From positions 1 to 45,397 of the forward strand of contig LLCB01000400.1 of NCBI GenBank assembly GCA_001414345.1: a stretch of 45,397 nt of DNA, in the 5' to 3' direction. Origin of the DNA: Hymenoscyphus infarciens. Lineage: Eukaryota; Ascomycota; Leotiomycetes; Helotiales; Helotiaceae. This document shows positions 35,260 through 45,397 of the stretch, piece after piece (within the stretch, counting starts at the first letter, position 1; each line of letters starts with the position of its first letter). Below the pieces are notes generated by a model that made no database searches, was not told where the DNA came from, and was given only the letters and a program-made list of their open reading frames with translations. The position numbers and the translations under genes were made by a program.

Positions 35260-36466
35260 GGTTGATGACGGAGGTGCACGTCGAGTGCGAATAGCTTGCG
35301 TGGTTTAGCAATTCAAATGATGGTGTTCTGAGATCAAATGAGGGCGAAAGGGAGAGTACGAAGGTGTGTTTGTGATGTATTGGGTTGGTTGGTAGGGGGG
35401 AAGGAGTGCTTCTCGAGGATTCGAGGCTGTGGGACGCGCCGGAGGTTGATGGGGAGAGAGGGAAGAGAGTTGTTGTGGGGATGGACACGGCGACGAGAAG
35501 GAAGAGGGTGAGGGCGTTGATGCCACTAAGAGCTAAACCGGGACTAGGAGGCGAGTCGTAAGGTCGTAACTGGGGCTTGGCAAAGCTGACCAATGCCGCT
35601 TTTACTCTGCCCACTAGCGTGCCTTGGCATGCTTACTACTCGAGTACACGTGAATTCATGTCTTTAGAGATTAAGACGAATCGTTTCATCTCTCCTATTC
35701 ATTCAAGTACGAAAGCTGAATTTCTCTTGATATTTCGACCTCTACGAGTTAAATACCTAGTCTACTACAACCACCGCTATTTCACTATTCTTACCTACCG
35801 CCCGGGGAACAGAAAAAGCGGTAGTAAATATTAGGTTCGTCCCAGCCTACCTTGCTTATTGTTCCAACTTTCTAAAACAATATATATTGATTGTTCTAGG
35901 TTATATTTCAAATTGTTCAAGGTGTCTAGGACAATTACTTTTATTTGCCCTAGATAGTTAGAACAACGAGCTAGGTAGGCAGGTACGAACTGTTCACTGC
36001 GGGCTCTTCTCGTATCGAGTTGCTTGCTATAAACGCCTTCACTATCCTTCCCAGCAGATCCTACCCGAGTAGTGAAGCCAAGCCGTAATGCAGATTTTTA
36101 CCTGCTGTTTCATCTACTTTGATTGGAGTCAATGGGATAATACTATCATGTCATAAGACAATCTATGATTCCGTGATATTCATACATCACAGTCAGATAT
36201 ACTTGTGTAGAATGTTCATATGGAATCTAGACCTTGCATCTATTTTTGTCACCCTCGAACTGCCGCTTGCCGTAATTGCCGCGACCTTACCGCTCCATCT
36301 CCCGCTAAACCACTTTTGGCTGGCAGAATTCAAGCTCCCGCGTCTCAGTCGCGCTTGTACAAAGCAAACTCCCAGTCCTAAACCTCGTCTTTCAACCTAC
36401 CCCCACCACTTCCGTCCTCTTTCCGAGTCGCTGCAATTTTACCATCCCCAATGCTCGCAGAAGAAC
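35260..36466. promoter_or_regulatory. Divergent upstream region of SSD1 and GLE1
   Basis: About 1.2 kb between two start codons. Next to SSD1 the plus strand is G-rich, giving a pyrimidine-rich leader for SSD1. In the middle (35858-35966) is an AT-rich patch with several imperfect inverted copies of ATTGTTCTAG, possibly a small mobile element. A frame open from 36119 continues into GLE1, but its upstream residues do not look like Gle1. Confidence 0.5.
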
Positions 36467-38186
36467 ATGGGCGACTCACTCCCCCGCAATGATGACAACC
36501 CAGCATCATTGCTGGGAAGGAGTTTGCTCGGCATAGAAAACTTCGAATACCGCAATAGTGAGCATGTCCATCGAGATGCGCTCGCCGCTGCCCAAGCAGA
36601 GCATATCCGCGTTCGAGAGGTCGCCCAGAGAGCATACGAGTTGCACGAGGCACGAATCGCACAGAGAGAACTACAACAAAGGTCACTGCAGGAAGAGGAA
36701 CGTGTGAGGATAGAGACGGCTCGCGCTGAAGCTGAAGTCCGTCTGCGAGAAATTGAGAATGCCGCGAAAAGGATACCAGTACCGCCTCCACGTCTGCCAA
36801 CTCCTCCGCCGCCGCCTCCAGAAGCTTCCAAACCAGCACCTGCTGCTCCAACTCCAACACCTGCGAGTTCCAGTACGAGTCCGCAGAATGGCCATGTCAA
36901 TCAGCCAGTCTCAACACCACAGCCCATTTCACAGCCACCAGCACAGGCCCAAACGCAACTACCTCCACAAACCTCCCAGCCTCCAAGTTTATTCCAGCAG
37001 TCACAAACTCAAGTCCAGCCACAACCTATCCAAGCCGTGCAACGTCCTCAGACCTTTCAACAAACCCCCCAGCCTCCCCCGAATCCCTTCCAGCAGCAGC
37101 AGCAGCAACAGCCGGTGCAGAAATCAGTACAACAACCTGCAGCCCCAAAGGTCGCCCCGAAGCAACCTGCAAAATATCTTCTCTGGAATCCAGAGCGCTA
37201 CTTGGAGATTTTTCATGATTTGAAGAAGTTGCGACAATTCATAATTGAGGACTCGAAAAACAAACCTCTCCCGGTCAGGAACAAGACGGGAGATCTGCGA
37301 AGGAAAATAAGGACGTCATGTGGGCAATTGACTCAAGATCCGAAGCTGAACACCCAGCCTGTAAGTCTTGGAATCTACAATTTATACCACCCACTAATAA
37401 ATTGCACAGAGGGCAAACATAATAGGTGCTCTAAGAGAAGCCTTGAAAGACATTCCCAGCACCCCCGTTGACCCTAGTACATATATGGTGTCGAAACCGG
37501 AACCTACTCAAGGTGCTATACACAATGGGGATACTATGCCAGCTTTGTTTCTTTATCTCCTCAATATGCTCGCGAAAGGACTTATTGCACAGCTCATCAG
37601 CGAAGCGGGACCTACACCGACGGCCGCTGAAGGGATAGGCCATCTCACAGTCTCGATATTTTCCCAGGCGGAGTTTTTATGGAGGGGACATAGTTTGATC
37701 GATATTTTAATGGCAAAGATGCGGGTTGTCTGTCCCGCCTTATTTGGATTCCGAGGCAATGATACAACCGAACAAGGGCGCACAATATTAGGATGGAAAA
37801 AGGAAGGACGATCATGGGTCAGCGATCAAACACACAGTGAACGAATGACCGGACTCGGTGCTGGATACGCCTCCATATGTCTCCGTGATTTCTCAAGGTC
37901 TCCCAATCCGAGTCCATGGAAACCTTGGCATTACTGGCAAACGCTTGCCACCATTACCAGTACCCCTCCCGACGAAGCGTCCTCGACACAATTCATGGTT
38001 TTGAAGGCTATGATTGAGCTCTCGGAACAGAAGTTTCTGAGGTTTTATGGGAATGCGGGACTCGCGGCATTACGAGTTGCATTGGTAGAGTTCCCCGAGA
38101 GGGCCACGCAGAAGGGTGCTGCGAATATGTCTTTGGCGGTTGTGGCGGATAAATTACTGAAGGATTTGGGATTACGATTGAGATAG
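36467..38186 (+). CDS. GLE1: mRNA export factor Gle1
   Basis: Join(36467..37360, 37410..38186), in phase, 556 residues. Gle1 sits on the cytoplasmic side of the nuclear pore and, with inositol hexakisphosphate, activates the DEAD-box helicase Dbp5 to release exported mRNA. The order matches the family: short N-terminus, a long coiled coil (about residues 35-100, RELQQRSLQEEERVRIETAR), a Pro/Gln-rich linker (100-225), then the HEAT-like Gle1 domain (about 230-550) with KYLLWNPERYLEIFHDLKKLRQF, DLRRKIRTSCGQLT, ALFLYLLNMLAKGLIAQ and the terminal QKFLRFYGNAGLAALRVALVEFP. The start at 36467 (MGDSLPRN) was preferred over an upstream in-frame start at 36119, whose extra residues are hydrophobic and unlike Gle1. 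It is shorter in the linker than some homologues, otherwise intact. Confidence 0.9.
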
Positions 38187-40210
38187 TGAGATACGTTAGT
38201 GAGAATGCGAATGGTGTATAAGTACTTCCTACTAGAATTCGGCTTTTTACTTGGATTGGAGTTTATTGGGGGTTGGAAAAGGAGTTTTGAGGGGCATTGG
38301 TTTCTGGGATTCCTTTGTTTGTTAACGTCGAAATTCTTGTTCATGCATGTATTTTTTTGGTCGTGGAGAGGGGATGTTCTTCTCTTATAGATATATGTTC
38401 ATTGATATTGATAGGGGTTCCGACACCGAGGGGTCTTCCTAGATAGGAAGGCCGGATGGATGGTCGAATGCAGTACCCACATGGCAGCAATATGATACCA
38501 CATATGAACCGCGGAGCTTGGGAACTTCTCTTCCTCTTTTGGGACTTTGTGATACGTGCATAAGTGAGTGCATGACGTAGGGGTGAAACTTGTATATCTC
38601 TTGACTTTCTTCTTGTCCTTTCCACTTGCTCTTGGTGTTTTCACTTTGCTCAAATTTTAATAATATCGTCTGATGTTGAAACTGGTATGTAGGTGCATTT
38701 ATTTATTGCGTTTTTGGGGGGTCTCGCTTCGCTTTCGGACTTCCTTACGTCAAGTGAAGCTATTTTTGAAGATTCTCAATTTGACGCGCAGCCGCAAAGG
38801 GGGGGATTGTGTTCGTGCGCTTAGTTGATTTCGTTCTCTTTCGGGGCGTTGAATACGCCTTTTTGTTTTGTGGTGGTCGAGTGATGGCGAGGTACGAATG
38901 AATGAGACTTGGAGAGGAGGAGGAATCGTTGGAAAACAATTCAACCATTTGAAGACCATTCAAGCCTAAGCAGTCTCCCTCCAACCTGAACAAAGTGCTC
39001 CCCCACCAACCCCCTCGCTTGACGAGGACCCACCCAAATCCCCACAATTCAAAAATAATATTCAGAGTCGCAAATAACACCTTCACTCTCACGAAAACTG
39101 GATACTCTGCCGCCTGGTCCAGTCAGTTAATGACCAGAACATTGCATTAACTGTTCCCTTCCTACTCGCGGACCCTTCTCGAAAAAATTAGTTTCTACTC
39201 GCCTGACTCTAATCAAGCTCTTAGTTCGCTGGGAGATTGTTTCCTAAAAACATTCGCCGCCGTAGGCGGATGTTCTCTATCCCATTCCCTGAGGGGGGAA
39301 TGGGGGCTGCCCCGGTAGCGCGGTTCGCCGCGCCCGGGGGGTTAGAGTTTTGCTGTTTTTTTGTGGCTTTGTGGAATTTTTATACGTGGAAAGCTGGTGT
39401 TGATATTTTTTGAGATTGCGACAAGTTGGGACGATTATGTTGTTTGTTCCTGTTTTCTCCCCCTTCATAACTGTATGAGCCTTGTCGTTGTTCTCTGACG
39501 TCCTCTTGTTATGCGACATATTCGCAAATAGTCATTAGTATCGATAGAAACCGAGTTCCTTATTCTCATGGATCGTCTCAGTTGATAAATCCACTTGTTT
39601 TCAAACATCTCGCATGAGCTTTTGGAAATTAGATGAGTTTTTTAGGTGAGGGTTTTAAAGGAGATTCCACGATTTGCTTCGTAGGGGGGGCGTTCAGTTA
39701 AAAAGGGTCGAGAAAACACACAGGTCAAAGAGGGGACTCGTTTCTTATCATCTACGAAAAATTCTGACTCAAGATCCACCTGACATAAAGACTTATTTCA
39801 GAGTACGTACTCTCGTATCTCGTCCCTGATATCTTTAGCCCCCTCGCACCGCACCTCGCTTAACAAATCCTACACCAACAACACCCGCCTCCCCAGCCCC
39901 AAAATGCGCAGTTTACCATTCGCAGAAGATACCACGTGTATACTCAGCCTTACGGGGCGTACCTTTTTTATGTTGGCTTTTACATGTTTTTGACGTGCGC
40001 CAGTGTTTAAAAGAGTGTGGTTTTTAGGTAGCTTGTCCAAAGGAAGGGGGTGTTATGTTTCGCATTGTTGGTGGATGAGGTTTGTGAGGATCGCGTGGTT
40101 GTTGACAGGCGGTTTCTTTGGCACGCCTTGTTGTTTGGACGTACAGAATTGAGGTGTTAGTGTGGGTTGGTTGTCGGGCTGGGTTGGGTTTGTTGGCTGA
40201 GATGTGTTCT
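38187..40210. other. Intergenic region with a GC-rich hairpin cluster
   Basis: About 2 kb without a supportable gene between GLE1 and the But2-like gene. It includes the GLE1 3' UTR. Its only marked structure is the hairpin cluster at 39252-39340, described separately. Open frames here have no recognisable content. Confidence 0.55.
39252..39340. repeat. Three consecutive GC-rich hairpins
   Basis: Within 90 bp: (1) 39252-39273, CATTCGCC / GGCGGATG, eight pairs with one wobble; (2) 39282-39305, a perfect nine-pair stem CCCATTCCC / GGGAATGGG with a six-base loop; (3) 39311-39340, CCCCGG, two unpaired bases, GCGCGG, a TTCG tetraloop, then CCGCGC and CCGGGG. A cGNRA/UUCG-type tight loop on a six-pair GC stem is typical of structured RNA. 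The surroundings are ordinary fungal intergenic DNA, so the cluster stands out in base composition. It may be a small structured RNA, a short mobile GC element or a terminator-like signal. Confidence 0.7.
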
Positions 40211-40216
40211 TATAAA
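40211..40216 (+). promoter_or_regulatory. TATA box of the secreted protein gene
   Basis: TATAAA lies 107 bp upstream of the ATG at 40323 and is followed by a strongly pyrimidine-rich leader (TTTATTTCCTTC, TTTTTTCCTTTCC) ending ATCATCAAAATG. This layout is typical of highly expressed or inducible filamentous-fungal genes. Confidence 0.6.
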
Positions 40217-40322
40217 GGTTGGCTGGTTTTCTTGACTTTTGAAGATTTCCGTCTTCAGTAATCTTTCCTCTCTTTTATTTCCTTCATTTTTTTCCTTTCC
40301 AGTTCCCTTTTTTATCATCAAA

Positions 40323-41551
40323 ATGAAGTTCATTCTCGCTTCTTTAACACTCGCCGCTACTTCTTCCGCGATACATATTCCGCGTGCTGAACCAGCACTG
40401 GAATCATGTAAAATCAAACTCTCGGCAGCGTGGACGGATAAGAATCCTCTTAGTAGACCTATAAGACAGGATAAAGATTGGAAGATTGTTGTTGATACGG
40501 AGAACTCTACTTTGCCACATGCGGAGTACTCATTTAGTAGTGTTGATGGGAGGCTTAGTGATGGTGCTGGGAAGCTCTGTGGGTTTACGAGTAAATATCC
40601 CTCTCATTTTGCTAACTGAGATGTGTTCGCTAATAAAAACCTAGAGGAGAAGGGTTATTTCCATTGTGGTGACGATATTATCCCTACTCTTGCGACTTTC
40701 CCGAGAGTGTTCAAGGTTGGGTGTGATAGGGTGCTTTCATTCGATGTGAATGGAACAGATGTCGCGGGCTTCAGTAACTTTGATTCTTGCAGAAGCGCAG
40801 TGGATGTAAGTCCTCTCCAAACACCCCTCATCTGAAACCAGCTAACCCTCCATCATAGCTTCCCCAAAGTATATACATCTCCAATGGACCACATCCCGGA
40901 TGCGCACCAGGAGATTCAATCCTCCCCTTCAAACTAGTAGCCAACAAAGTCTGCTCCCCCTCCTGTCCCTCAACCTCGTCCACACACAACGGAACGCACC
41001 ATGATCACTTCCCACCAGCGGGCTCCATAACCAAAAAGCTAAACCCATATTACATCCTCCCTATCCTCAACAAACTAAACACCACCACTCTCATCGCAAA
41101 CACGCAACCCTCTTCTCCCCCCTCCGGAAACACCCCCAACGCCCTAACGACCAATATCCGAGCAATCGCCAACAACACCCACTCAACAATCTTCACTTTC
41201 ATCGTTCCCTCATCCAAAAACGCAACATGTCACCTCACCTTTTCATACCCTCTCCTAGCTAATGCCCTTGAATCATCCGCTATGACACTACTTTCATCCA
41301 CAGCTTTGAAGTTTACTCAGTTGAAAGCTCCAGTTGGCGTGCCGGATTTAAAGCAGACGAATATGACGATTAATACGTTGAGTGTCATGAATGTGGCGAA
41401 GGGGCAAGCGAATACTATTTCTGGGGTTTGGAAGTGTGGTGGTGAGGGACCGGAGACTTTGTATGTGGGTATGAGTGGGTGGGGGGAGAAGGATGTTTTG
41501 GGTTTTGAGCAGAAGGGGGGGATGGGTCTGTTTCTGAATATGGTTGTTTGA
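40323..41551 (+). CDS. Secreted protein, But2 C-terminal-domain-like
   Basis: Join(40323..40590, 40645..40805, 40859..41551), in phase, 373 residues. Residues 1-16 (MKFILASLTLAATSSA) are a signal peptide. The mature part has several Cys (ESCKIK, KLCGF, FHCGDD, VGCDR), N-glycosylation sequons, and a Ser/Thr/Asn/Pro-rich middle. The last 140 residues (TFIVPSSKNATCHLTFSYPLLANALE...VWKCGGEGPETLYVGMSGWGEKD) resemble the But2 (ubiquitin-3-binding) C-terminal domain common in secreted fungal proteins; I am only moderately sure. Intron 1 (40591-40644) contains an in-frame stop, so unspliced message would end early. No GPI-anchor signal is visible at the C terminus. The molecular role is unknown; many such proteins are expressed at the cell surface or secreted. 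Confidence 0.75.
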
Positions 41552-42080
41552 AATTCTCGTGTTCAGGGCATTATCTGTATCTTAGCATTTTCGTTTTTAG
41601 CGTGGCGTTTCTTTGGTGAGGGAGGTTTGTTGTGATATCCTGGTTTGGATGGGTGTAAGAGTAGACCGAATGTATGAAGTTCGTATCATTATTATTATTA
41701 ATCCGTGTAACTTTCTTCAAGTGTTAGCTATGTTCCAAATGCCCACAACCCTGTCATTGATAGCAGCTATGTGTATAAGTGCTGTGTTGGTGCTACCTTC
41801 GGAGCCCGAATAATATTGATAAAACAAGTCATCAAGAAGGTCTAGAACAGTTTGATTAAAAGGACTGAGAGTTAGGAAGAATAAGTACCTATTTACCTCA
41901 AGTCTAATTATGCTTCAATCAGCTACCCCAACCTTCTTGTATAAAGTTGTTGAAATCCCAGAGAGTTTTCCTTGAAACGAAAGTTGTTTAAGAAAGCAGA
42001 TTATACCAATCTCAATTGTACGAATCTCAGCTTTCAAAAAGTCAGGATCGGATTCAGAAAATTCAACGATTCCAATTCGT
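41552..42080. other. Intergenic region between But2-like gene and HET relic
   Basis: The two flanking coding segments converge here. It holds the 3' UTR of the But2-like gene, a CTAGAACAG phrase near 41842 of the dispersed ATTGTTCTAG type, and no supportable gene. Confidence 0.5.
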
Positions 42081-43157
42081 TCATACTGTATTTATCCCTT
42101 GTTCCTTCCCTCTTCTGAGTACTAGAGCCAAATCCATCGGAGATTCTTTGGAAAATAGCGTGCGTCCCAAAAGAACAACCAAAACATACATCTCTCGCGG
42201 TTCGAGACAGCCCGCAATTGAACGACTAGTTTTGCGAAAGCTCAAGTATTCAATTTCAAGGTCGATACCCACTTCGTAGTGCACATTACTGAAAATTACA
42301 AGGCAATCTGGGTCATAATAGTGGTCGTCGAAGTACAAGATCGCTGGTAGAACTGCGGCACAAATCCTCAACACCCCGCTGGTAACGTGTCCAAAGAGCG
42401 AATCAGTATTGGTGATGCATTCGGCAGCAATGAGCTCATACCGCTCGTTATCTGTAAAATCGGTCATGATTAGATGTTCGAATGCAGTTCGGCCCTCGAA
42501 AGAAGCCACGATTCCGGTACCTGAAAGATCAATGGATGCCCAAGACCAGGTCGGCGCACAATACGGGTCGCATCGTCTTCCATATTTCATCTGTGTGTCG
42601 ATTTCTGACCCATCCTCCTGTTCCCCAACGACTCTCCAGCAGAGGCTCCTCGGAAGATCGCATTGCCATATGCCAGCCAAGTAGTTGGATTGAAGTTGGA
42701 TTACGAACCTGTTTGCCAGTCCTGTTAAAGCGGGCAATTTGTCGGTGCATTTGGTGCTCCGTAAAAGCGAGTAGAGCTCGATGCCATCTAACCAGCGATT
42801 TTCTAATGCGTATGCAATATCTAGGCCTTCCTGCATTTCGTAGAACGACCGTTTACCTACAGTGAGAAACCAGTCGTGCAAACCGAGCTCGGCTTTTTGA
42901 AGAGCGCCGCACTCGCAGATAATGTTATTTTTGCATTCCCAAATTCTCTCGGACGCATGGAAATGGAGTGTTCTTGGAGAGAGAAGTCGCTCTTGAAAGA
43001 CCCTGCTTCTCTTCACTTCTCGATCAACTACTCGGTAATTGCTTGTGAATCGTGGTTTCATCAAACGAGAAATAGACAAATATGATCCGTCAGAAATGGA
43101 CAGTGTGTTTGAGTAGAGATCTAGATGGATGGGTAGAGGTCTCTTTCTTCTATTCGC
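42081..43157 (-). pseudogene. HET-domain protein, N-terminally truncated remnant
   Basis: The minus-strand frame is open from a stop at 43158-43160 down to 42083 and covers about 350 residues. Features of the HET family, fungal heterokaryon-incompatibility and innate-immunity-like proteins, are clear: SRVFQERLLSPRTLHF, then WECKNNIICECG, DKLPALTGLANRF, YLAGIWQCDLPRSLCWRV and APTWSWASID. These are the second half of the HET domain and the region following it. The conserved first half (LSYVWG-, WIDALCI-type motifs) is absent upstream, where frames are broken; one phrase (LPKRTISIAF near 43540-43570) may be a leftover. The frame has no ATG before residue about 25, so translation is doubtful. Most likely a decayed gene next to repeat-rich DNA; a short functional derivative cannot be excluded. 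Confidence 0.72.
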
Positions 43158-44022
43158 TCACTTGAATGAGTTTGCCTCTATAACGCTTCTTGTGAAAGAG
43201 ACGTTAATAAATATACGTACCCCAGCTTTGTTACTCAAGTGGGAAGAAAGGCAATCCTACTTTTTTATAAAACTAGACTACTCTCTTTTCATTGAACATG
43301 CAATCGCGAATTCCATAATTAGCTTACGTCAAGTGGTGTCCTTAACGAGTGCTTCCCTGTTGTGATGAATGAAAATAAAATACATCGGTCCACCAATACC
43401 AGATGCGGTCTTCTGAGATCTCAGAGACTAATTGGATAACCTACGGAGCGCCTCCCTTGATCTTTAACGCATCTTACGAGTAACAATAACAGACTTTAAC
43501 GATACTGAGTAAGTGGCAAAGTTGAAGTTGACCAGCTTAATAGCCGAGAAGGCTATCGAGATTGTTCGCTTAGGCAGCACCTAGTAATTCACTATTATTT
43601 CCATATTCTACACCTCAATAGACAGGCCAAACACTAGGGGTAACTCTAGCCAAGCCAGTTGTCTCAATGGTGGAACCCCAACAGAACTAAAGCCAGAATT
43701 GAGAGTGGAGGAAATCCACATACCTTTTTTAACTACACAACGAGGCTTACAGTATAAGTGCACCTCTTCACCCCCGGTGGCCAAGTCAGCAAGCATGAGC
43801 TCGGCCTGGCGTATCTAGACTGGTTATGCATGGTGGTCGTCATGTACTCCCAGAGTCCTTGAAATTATAAAGGAACCTTTCCCAGCGTATGTAAAACCAT
43901 GCGCTTAATGACATTAATTGTATCATTGTGACTCAAATAAGTTGCAGTGTAGTCATTATATGTTACAAAAACCAGCTAGTGGTGATACGCTCACTAGGAT
44001 ATTCGATGCTTGATTGAATATA
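43158..44022. other. Decayed region between HET remnant and LTR
   Basis: No intact gene. Fragments on the minus strand might continue the HET gene upstream but are interrupted by stops. A 62-codon frame at 43608-43796 (minus) is unrecognised. The region becomes more AT-rich towards the LTR. Confidence 0.5.
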
Positions 44023-44339
44023 TGAAAGTCCAATAGGAGATATAATGCGCAAGAGGTAAGTTATTTGTAAGAAGCCTTTATATTCAAGCGAAGTATTTAC
44101 ATTCAAGGAAGCCTATACAGTTCAAGACAAGTCTTTGCGTGCAAGAGAAGCCTCTACATTCAAGAGAAAAGAGCTCTTTCACTAGGAGATATAGCACTTG
44201 TTGCAAATGTATGGCGGAAACTCTTCAATTTGCTAAGTGTGGCCTAAGCCGACTATTTATACTCTCTAGGATAGCGCTAGTGCCTACGCTAGTGAGTAGC
44301 CACGTGACTGACATACTCCTATTCACTAGGCTTTCAACA
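44023..44339 (-). mobile_element. Retrotransposon LTR, probably a 3' LTR on the minus strand
   Basis: Read on the minus strand the segment begins TGTTGAAAGCC at 44339, directly after a purine-rich tract (GCCTGAGGGGGTG, 44340-44352). That is the order expected at a 3' LTR: polypurine tract, then TG... A TATAAATA box lies at about 44253-44260 (minus strand), as in LTR promoters. The other end is less sure; TATGAAAGTCC near 44021-44031 is a partial inverted match to the TGTTGAAAGCC end. A tandem array sits at 44071-44165. The TGTTGAAA/TTTCAACA ends and roughly 315-bp length suit a Ty1/Copia-type LTR, but no coding domain is readable, so the superfamily is an inference. Confidence 0.55.
44071..44165 (+). 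repeat. Five tandem copies of a 19-20 bp unit inside the LTR
   Basis: The unit is GAAGCCTNTACATTCAAGA, with copies starting at about 44071, 44090, 44108, 44127 and 44147. The copies differ by several substitutions, mainly C/T and G/A changes. The array lies downstream of the TATA box in the direction of LTR transcription, in what would be the R/U5 part. Confidence 0.75.
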
Positions 44340-45397
44340 CACCCCCTCAGGCGCTTGGCTACTCCAACTATCTAGCTTCTATATCTCTCTTTTCACCCCT
44401 TTACTATCCTTCCTTCCTTCTAGTTTTACACCCCCTATCTATAGCTCTAGCAAGTACTTTCTACCCTCTATCTTAGATTACGAGTAACTGTTTTAGTTGT
44501 TTTAGTTATAAGAAGGACCTTTATAGCTTTTATAGAGTAAATTGTTTTTAAGTTATAGAGTTCGATAATTGGTTTAGCTCGCTTTATAGCCGAGTATAAC
44601 TTCCTACTTCCTTATACCTAGTAGGAAGGTAAATATAGGTTAGCGTAAGATAGACTATCGTTTCAGTTTAACTTATAATAGCACGAAATACACACAACTA
44701 CAGTAGAGGTATATAGGAGTACGTATAGTAGAATAACGTATATAGATACTAGGCACTAATATAGAAGAAAACAATAACTATCTCTCTACTATACTAAACA
44801 TAAACGTCTATATATAAGAAGGTTAGAAGCTTCTAAGTTCTAATAATAATAATAACTAAGCCCTACCTAATATAGCTAATACTAAATAATAAGAGCTAAA
44901 AAGCTAAATATATAACCTCTAATCCTTTGAAAAGCTAAATATATAATATCTAAACCTTAATCCCTTCTATATATAAATATCAGATATTAATACCTTTAGC
45001 ACTTCGCTTACATAAGTATTAGTTATTCGTAATCTCGGCCCTAGGGGTATTAGAGGTATCGGTACTGCTTAGAGGTATCGGCAGTTTTACGAATGCTAAT
45101 AATTTAGAATAGTGCTATTATATAATAATCTAGAATAGTATGCTATTATATCCTCTCTTCTTTAAAAAGACTTATTCTAAGTCTTTAGTTATTAATTAGC
45201 GTAGTATTAGATTAATTAGAGTATTATTTATCTCTTTATTATAAAGAATATAATTTATCTACTATTATAGTATCTAGTAGTCGAGGTAGAGTTAGTAGCT
45301 AGTAGTATTATTATTTAAGAGCTAATCGCTCTTTATTTACTACTATATACTATATAATAATAGGATATAAATAGAAGAGAAGCTAATAATTAGCTAG
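44340..45397. mobile_element. AT-rich, RIP-like retroelement interior or nested repeat DNA
   Basis: From about 44400 to the window end the sequence is extremely AT-rich, dominated by TA-containing strings (CTAATAATAATAATAACTA, TATATAATAATCTAGAATAG) and contains no long open frame on either strand. Such TpA excess with lost coding potential is the usual product of repeat-induced point mutation in Pezizomycotina. Because it lies on the interior side of the LTR, it is probably the 3' part of the element's body, which continues beyond the window. A repeated phrase ATTATATAATAATCTAGAATAG occurs at about 45100-45150. Confidence 0.55.

Noticed and set aside
36119..36466. In-frame upstream extension of GLE1
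   Set aside because: The extra 116 residues are unlike Gle1 N termini and overlap probable promoter sequence.
43608..43796. 62-codon minus-strand frame near the HET remnant
   Set aside because: Too short, no homologue recognised, in decayed sequence.

Overview
The window is a piece of a filamentous ascomycete nuclear genome (Pezizomycotina; the protein flavour suggests Leotiomycetes/Helotiales, but that is an impression from reading, not a tree). Evidence: genes on both strands are cut by many 45-90 bp introns with GTAAGT/GTATGT-type donors, CTAAC-type branch sites and YAG acceptors; intergenic regions are long; and the products are typical fungal proteins (Ssd1, Gle1, Yvc1-type TRP channel, Rds1-type ferritin-like protein, But2-like secreted protein, HET-domain relic). 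All exon joins given were checked by hand for phase. None is backed by transcript data.

Layout: 1-2.2 kb is AT-rich repeat sequence with a roughly 1-kb degenerate satellite built on a CCGAG core. 2.85-13.3 kb is a dense housekeeping block: a phospholipase D (minus), a P5A ER ATPase (SPF1/COD1, plus, divergent from it) and a Yvc1-like vacuolar TRP cation channel (plus). 13.3-17.2 kb is sparse, with one small TATA-driven orphan gene. 17.2-19.8 kb encodes an AAA+ ATPase with a long fungal N-terminal region. 20.3-23.8 kb holds a divergent pair, an MFS monocarboxylate-type transporter and an alpha/beta hydrolase, around a promoter with zinc-cluster-like CGG sites. 23.8-26.8 kb is gene-free. 26.8-27.9 kb is a secreted Rds1/ferritin-like protein. 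27.9-30.8 kb is gene-free, with a perfect 34-bp inverted repeat and a 14-bp tandem repeat. 30.8-35.3 kb is SSD1 (minus), divergent from GLE1 at 36.5-38.2 kb. 38.2-40.3 kb is intergenic and contains three consecutive GC-rich hairpins. 40.3-41.6 kb encodes a secreted But2-like protein. 42.1-43.2 kb is the C-terminal part of a decayed HET gene. 44.0-45.4 kb is a retrotransposon LTR followed by AT-rich, RIP-like sequence.

Functional links: SPF1 (ER membrane protein quality control and, indirectly, Ca2+ homeostasis) sits beside a vacuolar Ca2+-release channel. SSD1 (mRNA translation control for cell wall genes) sits beside GLE1 (mRNA export). These are neighbours in a eukaryotic genome, not operons. 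Both window ends look like repeat-rich, mutated compartments flanking a gene-rich core. I found no clearly novel multi-gene system. The best unexplained signals are the CCGAG satellite, the triple-hairpin element and the tandem array inside the LTR.
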